Assembly: GCF_013166575.1 (NCBI RefSeq)
Contig: NZ_JABKKE010000005.1
Span: 62,001-126,000, forward strand
DNA length: 64,000 bases
Direction of reading: 5' to 3'
DNA from: Xylanibacter rodentium
GTDB lineage: Bacteria > Bacteroidota > Bacteroidia > Bacteroidales > Bacteroidaceae
The translations under genes and the position numbers were made by a program. Numbering within the stretch: the stretch's first letter is position 1; every line of letters starts with the position of its first letter. Shown here piece after piece: positions 20,301 to 29,002 of this stretch. The notes under the pieces were generated by a model that did not search any database, had not been told where the DNA came from, and saw only the letters and a program-made list of their open reading frames with translations.

Positions 20301-21023
20301 CGCTATGTAGATATATTGGCACGTATTTCCAAGGAAATAGGCGAACTCACCCGACATGAGTCAGATGTAGATAAGATTATTCGCGACATTAACAACGATT
20401 TTCATAAACGTAACTTTGCCGGTGTAATCAAACTCATTGCCCTTCAGTCGGTTCCATCAGCAGATAAAATGGTCCAACTGATGAAACGCATCAAGGATTT
20501 CAATGACGAAAATCTGTTTGCCATGGGTGACTTAAACCTATTTTCAACAGTCAATCGCGATGAAGTAAACCAAAAGGCTGTAGGGCATTTGCTTGACTTC
20601 ATGAAATCACTCTTAGATAATCCTCAACGTCAGTATCTTACCTTATCTGATTTGTTTCAGCTACAATTCCGTATCGTTGAAAATGACAACGATACCGGCT
20701 GGGCCGACAAACTCTCACATGTTGGTAGCGAAGGAACAGACACGTTGGTAAAGGCCATTATCAACATCATGCTCATCAATGTGTTCAAAGAGAAAGTAAG
20801 CAAGCGTTTCGGAGATTTCCGTATACATTGCATGATGGACGAGATAGGCAAACTACATCCACAGAATGTGAAAGGCATACTCGATTTTGCCAATGCCCGT
20901 AATATTCTGCTCATCAACTCGTCACCAACCACCTACAATGTTTCAAACTATCGCTACACCTACCTGCTAAATAAAGATGAAAAATCTCAAACGGTGGTAC
21001 ATCCGTTGATTTCACAAAAATAA
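17376..21023 (+). CDS. jetC: Wadjet-type JetC, SMC/MukB-like ATPase
   Basis: 1215 residues from the ATG overlapping the jetB stop. The N-terminal ATPase half has Walker A IGTQGVGKSTLLRAILFF near residue 30. From about residue 250 to 910 the sequence is dominated by Gln/Lys/Glu-rich coiled coil, broken near residue 545-620 by a hinge-like segment (GASLFGVKLDLVDIPLNV). The C-terminal head contains a signature-like segment (SHVGSEGTDTLVKAI) and Walker B CMMDEIGKLHP near residue 1153. SMC motors extrude DNA loops and in Wadjet sense circular plasmids. The coiled coil uses more T- and G-ending codons than the heads, as is visible by eye. Confidence 0.88.
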   Translation: MRALRKIIFINSAHIRYAEVKLDGNVHFIGTQGVGKSTLLRAILFFYNADKLHLGIPKEMKSFDEFYLPYANSYIIYEVEHEHGPFCIITFRSSGRACYRFVDAGYNNEWLVDAHGEVTAEGKVIRERIGGAYMSKIIDRYELYRDILYGNRQAVGKEYARFQLMESNRYQNIPRSIQNVFLNSRLDANFIKDIIIRSMSEEEAYIDLGYFRRQVADFEQEYKDISCWYRLNQKGESIVRKQADTVISSYHELLYMKQQITELCGELNYAIRISHERLPLINEKITELQQEQDRQKRLLSEIQQKHDAEKATLNQEQGVVNDKLKRLKERKKHYEVQQIEVVMNRCAKEQGVKAELEALREKLADLTARFNDVTTKYKALCQNITNQLETFRQAQQQRILAVGQEKQNTDERLLKEYNAARTEIEHAFAEKIASATSAIDSVKTEQNDCDKELLKLKYLTPFKEERDALSQQLNELQLKEKELEGRIGSLASEINRVQAEYNKKETEIKADYNHQLDEKQKRIDTIAEQIRAIDVLLDRTKGSLYEWLEENKPDWEQNIGKVINEEKVLYQTGLHPQKTDGASLFGVKLDLVDIPLNVRKPKQLQEEKAALEKEQKLAKAEYAEILNQQDKSIEELKRQFTPKIKELRQQKSLAETEFNMIPQKRKGIIVKIEDFEAQAKQIIEASRQELMNRQQKLAHDLTSAQNVLDKVNADKQKQQKSAEKKYDDAKAENVRLHAERVASINAETKIREQEADTELQKLKQQEHDELKGRGADTTLVEECKTKIGKAEEKLRYIEQHRKLVYDYQRDKEELFDQEDNLKNQKKNLADRILQLDEKYNQRKQKHEQQIASLGKELGERKEEKKRLEDELQKAERFANDENLCPPMLAEAKERQTLRTPEQAVDELTGIIVSRQSKHNQFKQSIDVFKGNFSAKNTFCFRTELTIDEDYLDFANNLDDFLINNKIEEYRRRTSERYVDILARISKEIGELTRHESDVDKIIRDINNDFHKRNFAGVIKLIALQSVPSADKMVQLMKRIKDFNDENLFAMGDLNLFSTVNRDEVNQKAVGHLLDFMKSLLDNPQRQYLTLSDLFQLQFRIVENDNDTGWADKLSHVGSEGTDTLVKAIINIMLINVFKEKVSKRFGDFRIHCMMDEIGKLHPQNVKGILDFANARNILLINSSPTTYNVSNYRYTYLLNKDEKSQTVVHPLISQK

Positions 21024-21049
21024 GTTCATTCTTATAATTACACTACAAA

Positions 21050-21910
21050 ATGAAGATAACCACAGCTCTCATTGATAAATTACTCCAATTACGTAACGGA
21101 GAGTCGCTTCCTGCCAGCACTCTTCGTGGCGAATGGGTGGATGAACTTATATACGACGGGGTACTGATAAGCCATTCACATGGTAGTCGATGTACCATAA
21201 TTGCTCCATCCCCTCAACATCTTGAACAGGCTTTGAAACACATTGACGAACGATTAGGAAATCTCGAGCAAATGCGCACACTCATGACTAAAGAGATTTC
21301 TCGTGCAGACCAAGCTTCTAACTCTGGTAACTCAAAACTTGTAACCATCCGCTCTTGTCCTGGATTCCTTATCAACTCATACGAACAAATTTCATGTCAA
21401 TTGAACGGTCATGAATTTACAGTCCATCCACAGGACGGATGTTTTTTGTTTGTGGCAAATTGGCAGCAATTCCTTATTCCTGAAGATGTGGTGGTTGTGG
21501 GAATAGAGAATATGGAAAATTTTAGATTAATTCGCCAGCAGAAATATCTGTTCTCATCATCATTGCCTGGCAAGCGTTTGCTATTCGTGTCTCGTTATCC
21601 TCAATCAACCGACTTACGATTATGGTTGCAGACCATCCCCAACGAGTATATCCATTTTGGGGATTTCGATCTTGCCGGCATCCACATCTTCCTCACAGAA
21701 TTTTATAAGTATTTGGGAGAAAAATCCAAATACTTGATTCCTTATGATATAGAAGAAAGATTACAACATGGCTCTTCGGAAAGGTACAATGCTCAATATC
21801 AGAAATTCAAAAATCTGACTACCGAAAGTTCTTCTCTCCAAAAACTTGTCGACCTGATTAACTTTTATCATCGTTGTTACGATCAAGAGGGATATATTGA
21901 AACTAAATAA
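21050..21910 (+). CDS. jetD: Wadjet-type JetD, Toprim-like nuclease subunit (short form)
   Basis: 286 residues. JetD is the DNA-cleaving subunit, related to the topoisomerase VI/Spo11 Toprim fold. Visible: acidic Glu in VVVGIENMENFRLIRQQ near residue 148 and D-x-D in IHFGDFDLAGIHIF near residue 203, the two Toprim metal-binding elements in the right order and spacing. The N-terminal part (1-110) carries a winged-helix-like segment (ASTLRGEWVDELIYDGVLIS). It is shorter than the roughly 380-400 residues I expect for well-studied JetD proteins, so it may represent another Wadjet subtype. It starts 26 bp after jetC and is followed by a terminator hairpin. Confidence 0.75.
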   Translation: MKITTALIDKLLQLRNGESLPASTLRGEWVDELIYDGVLISHSHGSRCTIIAPSPQHLEQALKHIDERLGNLEQMRTLMTKEISRADQASNSGNSKLVTIRSCPGFLINSYEQISCQLNGHEFTVHPQDGCFLFVANWQQFLIPEDVVVVGIENMENFRLIRQQKYLFSSSLPGKRLLFVSRYPQSTDLRLWLQTIPNEYIHFGDFDLAGIHIFLTEFYKYLGEKSKYLIPYDIEERLQHGSSERYNAQYQKFKNLTTESSSLQKLVDLINFYHRCYDQEGYIETK

Positions 21911-21941
21911 TTTACGGACAGCAATAATACATATACAAACA

Positions 21942-21972
21942 ACAGCGTGCAGTTATATATTCTGCACGCTGT
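21942..21972. terminator. Hairpin between convergent jetD and dnaK
   Basis: Perfect 11-bp stem ACAGCGTGCAG / CTGCACGCTGT with a 9-base loop, placed between two convergent genes. Moderately T-rich on either side. Likely a bidirectional terminator. Confidence 0.65.
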
Positions 21973-22007
21973 CGTTACTATTTATTCCTCTCGGATAGTT
22001 ATCTTTC

Positions 22008-23924
22008 TTACTTCACTTCCTCAAAGTCGGCATCCTGAATAGTTTCATCAGTCTTTGCACCACTGTTCTGTGATTGCTGGCCTCCGTTGAAACCCTGATC
22101 AGCACCGGGCTGCGCTCCCTGTGCGCCCTGATACATCTGCGCACTGGCAGCCTGCATCACCTGATTGAGGTTGTTGATAGCACTGTCTATAGCCGCTGTG
22201 TCACCATTCTTATGAGCATCCTTCAGAGTCTGGAGAGCTGTTTCGATAGCCGGCTTCTGATCTGCGGGAATCTTGTCACCATTGTCTTTCAAGAAGTTCT
22301 CAGTAGTGAAAATCATAGAGTCAGCCTGATTCATCTTATCAATACGCTCACGCTCCTTCTTGTCGTTTTCTGCGTTTTGCTCAGCCTCAGCCTTCATGCG
22401 GTCTATTTCCTCCTTGCTCAAACCAGACGAAGCCTCAATGCGTATGGCCTGCTCCTTACCCGTAGCTTTATCCTTGGCAGACACCTTAAGAATACCGTTG
22501 GCATCTATATCAAATGTTACTTCAATCTGAGGTATGCCGCGGCGTGCAGGAGCTATACCGGTAAGGTTGAACTGACCAATACTCTTGTTTTGTGCAGCCA
22601 TGGGGCGTTCGCCCTGCAATACATGGATGGTCACCTCTGTCTGATTGTCGGCTGCGGTAGAGAACACCTCACTCTTCTTGCAAGGAATGGTGGTGTTGCT
22701 CTCGATAAGCTTGGTCATAACCCCGCCCATAGTCTCGATACCCAATGTAAGCGGAGTAACGTCGAGCAACACAATATCGCCCACTCCACCTTCCTTATTG
22801 AGTATAGCACCCTGAATAGAAGCTCCGACAGCCACTACCTCATCGGGATTAACACCCTTTGAAGGCTCTTTGCCAAAATAGTTTTTCACAAGGGTCTGTA
22901 CTGCCGGTATACGGCTCGAACCGCCAACAAGAATCACTTCATCAATATCGGCCGTTGAAATCTTTGCATCACGTATAGCGTTCTGGCAAGGCACAAGACA
23001 AGCCTGAATAAGGTCATGGGCCAACTGCTCAAACTTGGCACGTGTAAGACTCTTCACCAAATGCCTCGGCACACCGCCAACAGGCATGATGTAAGGCAGA
23101 TTTATCTCTGTCGATGTAGAGCTTGACAACTCAATCTTAGCCTTCTCGGCAGCTTCCTTAAGACGCTGCATAGCCATTGGGTCCTGTGTAAGGTCAGCCC
23201 CCTCATCATTTTTGAACTCCTGTACGAGCCAGTCGATAATTACCTGATCGAAGTCGTCACCGCCAAGATGTGTGTCACCATTGGTAGAAAGCACCTCGAA
23301 CACACCACCGCCAAACTCGAGAATCGAGATATCGAATGTACCGCCACCAAGGTCGAACACAGCAATCTTCATATCTTTATTGGCCTTATCCACACCATAT
23401 GCCAATGCAGCGGCTGTAGGCTCGTTTACGATACGACGAACGTTAAGTCCGGCAATCTGTCCGGCTTCTTTCGTTGCCTGACGCTGTGAATCTGAGAAAT
23501 ATGCCGGCACTGTAATAACAGCGTCCGTAACTTCCTGTCCGAGATAGTCCTCAGCAGTCTTCTTCATCTTCTGAAGCACCATGGCCGAAATCTCCTGCGG
23601 AGTGTATTTACGGCCATCGATGTCTACACGGGGGAAACCACCCTCATTTACAACCGAAAACGGCACACGTCCTATTTCTTTCTCCGTCTGCGCCCATGTC
23701 TCACCCATGAAACGCTTGATGCTGTATACGGTTTTGCGAGGATTGGTAATGGCCTGACGCTTTGCAGGGTCACCCACTTTACGCTCACCGCCCTCAACGA
23801 AGCCTACCACAGAAGGTGTGGTACGCTTACCCTCACTGTTTGCTATTACTACCGGCTCGTTGCCTTCAAACACGGCAACGCATGAGTTTGTAGTACCTAA
23901 GTCGATTCCAATAATCTTTCCCAT
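22008..23924 (-). CDS. dnaK: Chaperone protein DnaK (Hsp70)
   Basis: 638 residues, full length. Hsp70 binds exposed hydrophobic segments and cycles them with ATP, working with DnaJ and GrpE. Motifs: phosphate-1 [15 protein letters not shown] at the N-terminus, phosphate-2 [16 protein letters not shown] near residue 192, adenosine [14 protein letters not shown] near 335, the linker and substrate domain with [14 protein letters not shown] near 390, and a C-terminal lid ending in a Gly/Gln-rich tail and the usual [11 protein letters not shown]. No neighbouring dnaJ or grpE is seen, so it is probably monocistronic. Confidence 0.98.
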   Translation of the reverse strand: MGKIIGIDLGTTNSCVAVFEGNEPVVIANSEGKRTTPSVVGFVEGGERKVGDPAKRQAITNPRKTVYSIKRFMGETWAQTEKEIGRVPFSVVNEGGFPRVDIDGRKYTPQEISAMVLQKMKKTAEDYLGQEVTDAVITVPAYFSDSQRQATKEAGQIAGLNVRRIVNEPTAAALAYGVDKANKDMKIAVFDLGGGTFDISILEFGGGVFEVLSTNGDTHLGGDDFDQVIIDWLVQEFKNDEGADLTQDPMAMQRLKEAAEKAKIELSSSTSTEINLPYIMPVGGVPRHLVKSLTRAKFEQLAHDLIQACLVPCQNAIRDAKISTADIDEVILVGGSSRIPAVQTLVKNYFGKEPSKGVNPDEVVAVGASIQGAILNKEGGVGDIVLLDVTPLTLGIETMGGVMTKLIESNTTIPCKKSEVFSTAADNQTEVTIHVLQGERPMAAQNKSIGQFNLTGIAPARRGIPQIEVTFDIDANGILKVSAKDKATGKEQAIRIEASSGLSKEEIDRMKAEAEQNAENDKKERERIDKMNQADSMIFTTENFLKDNGDKIPADQKPAIETALQTLKDAHKNGDTAAIDSAINNLNQVMQAASAQMYQGAQGAQPGADQGFNGGQQSQNSGAKTDETIQDADFEEVK

Positions 23925-24008
23925 AATCGTTATATTTTTTACTTTTTAATTATTCTGTTATTTAATTTGGTTTATCTGATTCGGCATCTGCCGTTTCGCT
24001 GACAATAT

Positions 24009-24024
24009 AGCAAAGCATGTGCCA
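24009..24024 (-). promoter_or_regulatory. Sigma-54-like sequence upstream of dnaK
   Basis: On the minus strand, TGGCACATGCTTTGCT has the GG-N10-GC spacing of sigma-54 promoters and lies about 85 bp before the dnaK ATG. It may be chance; no activator site was found. No convincing TAnnTTTG box is seen for dnaK. Confidence 0.25.
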
Positions 24025-24091
24025 AAAGATTTTTTTGAGTAACACAGACCGATTATTACGTCATTTTGTCACAAGTATAAAAAAAATATCT

Positions 24092-24099
24092 TACCTTTG
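24092..24099 (+). promoter_or_regulatory. Promoter -7 element for the exported protein gene
   Basis: TACCTTTG, a perfect Bacteroidetes -7 box, with TTTG at 24065-24068 as a possible -33 element; 40 bp upstream of the ATG. Confidence 0.6.
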
Positions 24100-24138
24100 C
24101 GATTGTAAAACAACAAATCGTTAATAACTGCTATTCAA

Positions 24139-25434
24139 ATGAAGAGAATTGCTTTTTTTGCAGGAATGACCCTCGCCGTTATCACAGCAACAGGCCAGAA
24201 CTCATATATAGTAAAGACAAAGGGAGCCAAGAAAACCATTACGGCAAAGACCGGTACCGAAACCAAAGAAGATTCCAAGGAGAAAAAGGCACGAGACTTC
24301 GTGGACGACAACTTCAGGTATCATAGTATGTGCGACTGGAACGAAGGAATGAAATTCATGGTTCTGCCGGAAAAATACGATCTCATTGTCAATACTTTCT
24401 GTAATGCCGCAACAGGCAAGGAAGTGAGTAGCGGACGCCTGCGCTACAAGATTATGATATACAAGGGGCACAGCGAAGGACTGGACGGACGTGCACGTGT
24501 GGATTTTATATGTCAAGACGATAGCACGGCATACTATTATGAAGTGCCCAACGGCTCATTCGAAGACTATTGCTACGGCAAACTCGGAGTGCCCACATTG
24601 GCATATTTGGGCGATGTAGACATAGCACGTACCAAACTGATGGGAGTAAAACTATACACCAAGACCACACTCTACCGCGTTGACACCCAAATGGACGGTG
24701 ATGGATATGAAGAGATTACCGTACCGAAAAACGAAGAGGTGACGGTAAAAGCCATAGGTGTGGGCACACGAAGTTTCCCTGTGAAAATAATCGTGGAAGA
24801 CAAAAACGGAAAACAGTTCTATCAGAACGTAGCCATGAGCAAGACCAACAGCGGCATGCGCGATGACGAATTCATCATGGACAACACAAAATTTACATTC
24901 AAAGGCTCGTTCGAACTCATAGATGCCAATGTGGCAGCAACAGGAGAATATGCCCAATACATAGGAAAGCAGGTTCACACGCGCTACGCTACAGATATGG
25001 AAAACACTGATGGTGAGCAGGTTCGAATTGCGCGTCTGTCATCGTTCACGATAGTGAGAATACAGCCGCAAAGCAATACGAACTATGTCAAAATGACACT
25101 AAAAAGCCTCAGCAGCGGCAACGAATATACCAAACAGGTTACTTTTGTCAACGACAACGTAACCGGCGATATCGACGGATACAAGGAAGACTACTACAAC
25201 TATCTGTTTAATGCCGGTACTGCCAACCTGTCGAAGATACCGGCCGAACGACGCAAAAAGATACAAATGGGAAAAGTGGAAAAAGGATTCACCAAACAGG
25301 AAGTACGTCTTGCCAAAGGCGAACCATACCGTACTGCTTCGGCAAGCAACGGACGGACCGATTGGATATACGAAAGCGGACTTATAGTGAAATTCTCAAA
25401 AGAAGGCAAGGTGATGGCTGTAGAGAAACACTGA
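24139..25434 (+). CDS. Exported protein with BamE/SmpA-like C-terminal segment
   Basis: 431 residues with a signal peptide (MKRIAFFAGMTLAVITATGQ) followed by a Lys/Thr-rich linker. The central part (residues about 60-350) is beta-rich and I do not recognise it. The last 55 residues have the BamE/SmpA-like pattern: KGFTKQEVRLAKGEPYRT, then DWIYESGLIVKFSKEGKV, in which a small domain forms from G-x-T-x-x-E-V, a Gly-Pro turn, an aromatic W-x-Y strand and a final V-x-F-x-x-G-x-V hairpin. This fold is often found in outer-membrane assembly or inhibitor proteins. It stands alone with its own promoter. Location is periplasm or outer membrane; function unknown. Confidence 0.75.
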   Translation: MKRIAFFAGMTLAVITATGQNSYIVKTKGAKKTITAKTGTETKEDSKEKKARDFVDDNFRYHSMCDWNEGMKFMVLPEKYDLIVNTFCNAATGKEVSSGRLRYKIMIYKGHSEGLDGRARVDFICQDDSTAYYYEVPNGSFEDYCYGKLGVPTLAYLGDVDIARTKLMGVKLYTKTTLYRVDTQMDGDGYEEITVPKNEEVTVKAIGVGTRSFPVKIIVEDKNGKQFYQNVAMSKTNSGMRDDEFIMDNTKFTFKGSFELIDANVAATGEYAQYIGKQVHTRYATDMENTDGEQVRIARLSSFTIVRIQPQSNTNYVKMTLKSLSSGNEYTKQVTFVNDNVTGDIDGYKEDYYNYLFNAGTANLSKIPAERRKKIQMGKVEKGFTKQEVRLAKGEPYRTASASNGRTDWIYESGLIVKFSKEGKVMAVEKH

Positions 25435-25453
25435 TGCACGCCCCACCCGTGCA
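25435..25453 (+). terminator. Short GC hairpin after the exported protein gene
   Basis: TGCACG / CGTGCA with a 7-base loop right behind the stop codon. The stem is short and lacks a T run, so it is a weak terminator candidate. Confidence 0.35.
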
Positions 25454-25537
25454 CCAGTACCACAGAATGTTATCCACAATTAATATAAATTTCTGAATAT
25501 CTTAAGATATATATGTATTAAAAAACTGCGCGATGGA

Positions 25538-25571
25538 TTGAATACAGCTTTATTCGTCTATTTTTTAGACG
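25538..25571 (+). promoter_or_regulatory. Promoter with overlapping inverted repeat for the receiver-domain gene
   Basis: TTG at 25538-25540, 18 bp, then TATTTTTT at 25559-25566, close to the TTG-N19-TAnnTTTG pattern. CGTCTA / TAGACG (25555-25571) forms an inverted repeat over the -7 region, which could be an operator. Confidence 0.4.
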
Positions 25572-25628
25572 ATAATAATTTTTTGAACTTTTATAACCAA
25601 GTTAAACTCTCTTATAGAAAATTTTACA

Positions 25629-26474
25629 ATGATTTCAATATTGTTTTTTATATTTAGCCTTTGGGGGACACCGTATACAGTTGCGACAACGGAAATTCCA
25701 ACTAACAATCGAGTGGAGGAAGATGCTTTGTTACAGTATCAGCAGTTTATCCGGGATGATGCAAAAGAGCATAGATTGTTCCTTGAGAATTCATTCAATA
25801 AATTGCTAATGCTTATTTCAGGAGGCACCTTTCTGTTCGGGTCAGTCTTGGCATGGCTGAACTATAGAACGAAGACTGAAATTAAAGTTGCTATAAATAA
25901 AAAATTCGATGAAAAAATCGACAACTTGCTGGAAACAAGAATTAATGAACTTCGACATAATCTGGAAATTCAAAGTAAAGAATGGGAGAAGAAGATTGAG
26001 ACTGCCGATAAACTGATTCGAGAATTATCCAGCCGCCTTTCCAAAACTTCGCCTCAAAGTGATAAAGAAACTGTAAACGAACGAGATGTGCAGCACACAC
26101 GTTATGCAGGAACCGAAATCAAGCGAATTTTATGGGTTGACGACAATCCCGAAAACAACAAGAGCATTGTTAGTATGTTTACTGAAAACGAAATTGTTTT
26201 TGATATTGTAAAGTCTACTGACGAAGCAATCAAAAAATTGGCAAAAAATAATTATACATTGATAATCTCCGACATGAAAAGGGCCGAGTCTCCAGATGCG
26301 GGAATACAGTTACTCAAGTTGAGGAACAAAAAATACAGCAATACACCAATCGCCATATTTTCCTCATCAAGGTCTCTAGTAGGATATGCCCACACTGCAG
26401 AATCAGAAGGTGCCAATTTGGTGACCAATAAGGTTACAGAACTTTTGGGATATATCCAAACAATAATTGGATAA
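25629..26474 (+). CDS. Membrane-anchored response-regulator receiver protein
   Basis: 281 residues. An N-terminal hydrophobic signal or TM segment (ILFFIFSLWGTPYTV) and a second TM near residues 55-75 (LLMLISGGTFLFGSVLAWL) precede a coiled coil (about 80-140) and a C-terminal receiver domain (about 160-281). The receiver residues are present: acidic pair in ILWVDDNPENN, phospho-acceptor Asp in LIISDMKRA, Ser/Thr in AIFSSSRS, and Lys in LVTNKVTELL. Known receivers are phosphorylated by histidine kinases and usually cytosolic; a receiver tethered to the membrane through a coiled coil with no output domain is unusual. No kinase gene is adjacent. It may act by binding a membrane partner. Confidence 0.75.
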   Translation: MISILFFIFSLWGTPYTVATTEIPTNNRVEEDALLQYQQFIRDDAKEHRLFLENSFNKLLMLISGGTFLFGSVLAWLNYRTKTEIKVAINKKFDEKIDNLLETRINELRHNLEIQSKEWEKKIETADKLIRELSSRLSKTSPQSDKETVNERDVQHTRYAGTEIKRILWVDDNPENNKSIVSMFTENEIVFDIVKSTDEAIKKLAKNNYTLIISDMKRAESPDAGIQLLKLRNKKYSNTPIAIFSSSRSLVGYAHTAESEGANLVTNKVTELLGYIQTIIG

Positions 26475-26560
26475 TGACCATCGAAAAGAATGTAAATGAT
26501 GGAAAAAACGCAAAATATAGATGGAGGAACACCAAAGTATAGTGGATTCAGCCATTTGTC

Positions 26561-26615
26561 AAAGTAACAATTCGGACAGAGCTCCTATAAGGAAACCTGC
26601 CCGAATCGTTACTTT
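26561..26615 (+). terminator. Long hairpin after the receiver-domain gene
   Basis: 15-bp stem AAAGTAACAATTCGG / CCGAATCGTTACTTT (one G-T wobble in RNA) with a 25-base loop, followed by TGTATTTT. It lies between convergent genes, about 90 bp after the stop. Terminator or 3'-end stabiliser. Confidence 0.6.
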
Positions 26616-26725
26616 GTATTTTACTACTTACCTCCGTAAACACTTAATGACAAATATATATATATCAAAAGTGAATTCATATCCAACATTTAGCCAGACC
26701 GCTTGCATATCAAAAACACTTGACA

Positions 26726-27502
26726 TTACTCATTAACCAAAATATTCCAAAGAAACAGCGCATTGCCAATCAAATACCGTCGCCACATCCGCCGCGGCTC
26801 TTTCAACAGACGATACAGCCATTCCAAAGAATGATCCTGCCACCACAAAGGTGCGCGCTTGTACGTGCCGGCAAAGAAATCGAATACAGCACCAATAGTG
26901 CCCACATGGCAGCGGATATTCAACCTGTCCCAATTGGCATATGCCCACTTCTCCTGCTTCGGCGCCGTCATCCCTATCCAAAGCAAATCGGGGTCGGCAT
27001 CATTGATGGCACTGATGATGGCTTCGTTGTCCTCGTCACTGAACTCAGGCTTGTAGGGAGGCGAATAGGTCACCACTTCCCACTGGGGATATACCTCGGA
27101 CATGCGTTTGCGGATGAGCGAGAGAACCTTTTCCGAAGATCCCATGAACATAACTCGACGCCTTCTATTTTTCATACCATCAGACTCGCCCCCAGGTTCA
27201 CATACAGTTCCCTCCACCTTGGGGAAGCCAGCGGGGACTCCCATCTCAAACTCAAACAGGTCCCAACCGGCAACGCGTTCCGTCGGCCGCGACTTCGCCT
27301 TAAGCCAACGGCAGGCTTTAACTATGCTCGCACCGTCGGGAATAAGATAGTCGCCATTCTGCAACGCCTCGGCAAAAAGAGCGTCTTTCTGTGCCGTATT
27401 ATAGGAATGGGCGTTTATAGTGTTTATAAGAATTTTGCCGGGAGGGATGCGTGACAAAGCATCGAGACTTTCAATAATATTTAAATCTTTAAGTTTTATC
27501 AT
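26726..27502 (-). CDS. WecG/TagA/CpsF family glycosyltransferase
   Basis: 258 residues. The family (GT26) transfers ManNAc-type sugars, or a related UDP-hexosamine derivative, to lipid-linked acceptors on the cytoplasmic face of the membrane. Visible: INTINAHSYNTA near residue 27, the diagnostic LIPDGASIVKACRWL near 53, MGSSEKVLSLIRKRM in the nucleotide-binding half, and LLWIGMTAPKQEKW near 175, followed by GTIGAVFDFFAGTYKRAP. It is the last gene of the polysaccharide locus and ends in convergence with the receiver-protein gene. It begins 93 bp after the preceding GT4 gene and probably shares its promoter at 28792. Confidence 0.9.
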   Translation of the reverse strand: MIKLKDLNIIESLDALSRIPPGKILINTINAHSYNTAQKDALFAEALQNGDYLIPDGASIVKACRWLKAKSRPTERVAGWDLFEFEMGVPAGFPKVEGTVCEPGGESDGMKNRRRRVMFMGSSEKVLSLIRKRMSEVYPQWEVVTYSPPYKPEFSDEDNEAIISAINDADPDLLWIGMTAPKQEKWAYANWDRLNIRCHVGTIGAVFDFFAGTYKRAPLWWQDHSLEWLYRLLKEPRRMWRRYLIGNALFLWNILVNE

Positions 27503-27595
27503 ATTAATACATATTTCAATTTTTTGCTTCTTGTACTTGAATACAAAACATCAAATTGACATGAATGAATATTTTAGCATAAACATAGACAAAAT

Positions 27596-28771
27596 TTAGG
27601 AAATGGAAGAACAAATCGATCTGATAAACGTTTGTAGACATTTGCAAAATCTTTCCTCAAACCGTTGCAATGTAAACTCCTGCTTGTATCGTTTCAGTCC
27701 CTCTTGCCCCATGGTTCTGCATTTGTCCATATCATTCAAAAGAGCCTCTATAGCTAATGACAATTCCTGGATATCCGGCTTATAATCCAAAGTCAAAACG
27801 GCCTCAGTACCTCCTATTAAATATCCGGTCAACCCATCAGATACTTGTCCGCAAACTCCCCCAACATTTGATGCAACGACAGCCAATCCGTATTGCATAG
27901 CTTCCAACACTGTAAGCGGAAAAGCTTCCGTATATGATGGAAGGACAAAAATATCCGCTCTTTTTAAAAAAACATCCTTATCCATTCCATATTTGGCTCC
28001 ATGTGCATATACACAATCAGACAGTCCATATTCACTCACACGTGCACAAAATTCCTCTTCATGTATATCTTTCCAGCCCCCGACAAAGTCGCATACGAAA
28101 TTCTGTCCTTTCCGTTTAAGGATATATAATGCATCGAGCAACTCCCACACACCTTTTGTTGTCATCATATTACTCAGGAAAAGTAAATGTGGCAATTCCT
28201 TTTCATATGATTCTTTTATGGGAACAATATCCTCTGTAGAATAATCCGGAATACCATTACCACAAATAACAACATTATTCCGTTCCACGTATTTGGAAAT
28301 ATCCCCATAAAGAGATTCTGCCAACAGCATAACATCTACACCTTTGAAAAATCTTGTGTAAAGTTTGTCGTCAAGCCATCGTTCTTGCCTTGTACTGACA
28401 CCCTTATTATGAAAATGTAAAATTACATTCACGTCTTTGCGTCCGCACTTCCTCATAGCTCGTTTTACGGTTTCCACCACTACAAAATCCTTATAAAACG
28501 CAGCTCCCGCCGAATTAGGTGTGATATATACTGTATTAGGGCGCAACCGTTTTATTTCCTTTTCTATACTGTTCAGAAGCTTTACAAACGACTTTACTTT
28601 TCTCAGTCCTATTTTGCCTATATCTGCAAGAGTATCGGCCGTTGTAAGATTTATATAATGACAATCAAAAGCCTCATTAACGAGCTTGGAGTCATGGATA
28701 TATTTTCCCACCATGGAAGCACCGTGCACAGGCGGAGGCATGTGCATTATAAAAATAATACGATTGTTCAT
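27596..28771 (-). CDS. Glycosyltransferase family 4 (GT-B)
   Basis: 391 residues. A GT-B fold retaining glycosyltransferase: the N-terminal acceptor domain begins RIIFIMHMPPPVHGASMVG (glycine-rich loop), and the C-terminal donor domain has LLFLSNMMTTKGVWELLDAL near residue 195 and the E-x7-E type motif TEAFPLTVLEAMQYGLAVVA near residue 290, typical of GT4. It adds one sugar to the growing repeat unit in the cytoplasm; donor not predictable. It has its own promoter (28792-28820), making it and the WecG-type gene a sub-operon of the locus. Confidence 0.9.
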   Translation of the reverse strand: MNNRIIFIMHMPPPVHGASMVGKYIHDSKLVNEAFDCHYINLTTADTLADIGKIGLRKVKSFVKLLNSIEKEIKRLRPNTVYITPNSAGAAFYKDFVVVETVKRAMRKCGRKDVNVILHFHNKGVSTRQERWLDDKLYTRFFKGVDVMLLAESLYGDISKYVERNNVVICGNGIPDYSTEDIVPIKESYEKELPHLLFLSNMMTTKGVWELLDALYILKRKGQNFVCDFVGGWKDIHEEEFCARVSEYGLSDCVYAHGAKYGMDKDVFLKRADIFVLPSYTEAFPLTVLEAMQYGLAVVASNVGGVCGQVSDGLTGYLIGGTEAVLTLDYKPDIQELSLAIEALLNDMDKCRTMGQEGLKRYKQEFTLQRFEERFCKCLQTFIRSICSSIS

Positions 28772-28791
28772 TTGTTTTTATTATGAAAACT

Positions 28792-28820
28792 CAAAAATAC
28801 ATTCTCCATATAACAACCAA
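28792..28820 (-). promoter_or_regulatory. Internal promoter of the polysaccharide locus
   Basis: Minus strand: TTG, 18 bp, TATTTTTG, matching the Bacteroidetes consensus, 20 bp upstream of the GT4 ATG. The 231-bp gap upstream (28772-29002) holds nothing else recognisable. Confidence 0.6.
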
Positions 28821-29002
28821 ATCAAACCTAAAATAAAGTTTTTAATGTTTGTCCGATGAATAGATTAATGAATAAGATTAACAATATTAGAATATCATGA
28901 CAGACTGAAAGTCGTATTATAAATATGTCAAACAGGCATATTAGTAACAATAAGGACTTGAATGCCTATCATTATTAACAAAAGCAGATATAAATCAACA
29001 TT

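Noticed and set aside
22074..22862. 262-codon open frame opposite dnaK
   Set aside because: Antisense to a highly conserved gene; its composition follows from dnaK codon usage and it has no start signals or family likeness.
26496..26567. 23-codon frame after the receiver-domain gene
   Set aside because: Its end is the stem of the downstream hairpin; no independent support. A competing 22-codon frame overlaps it.
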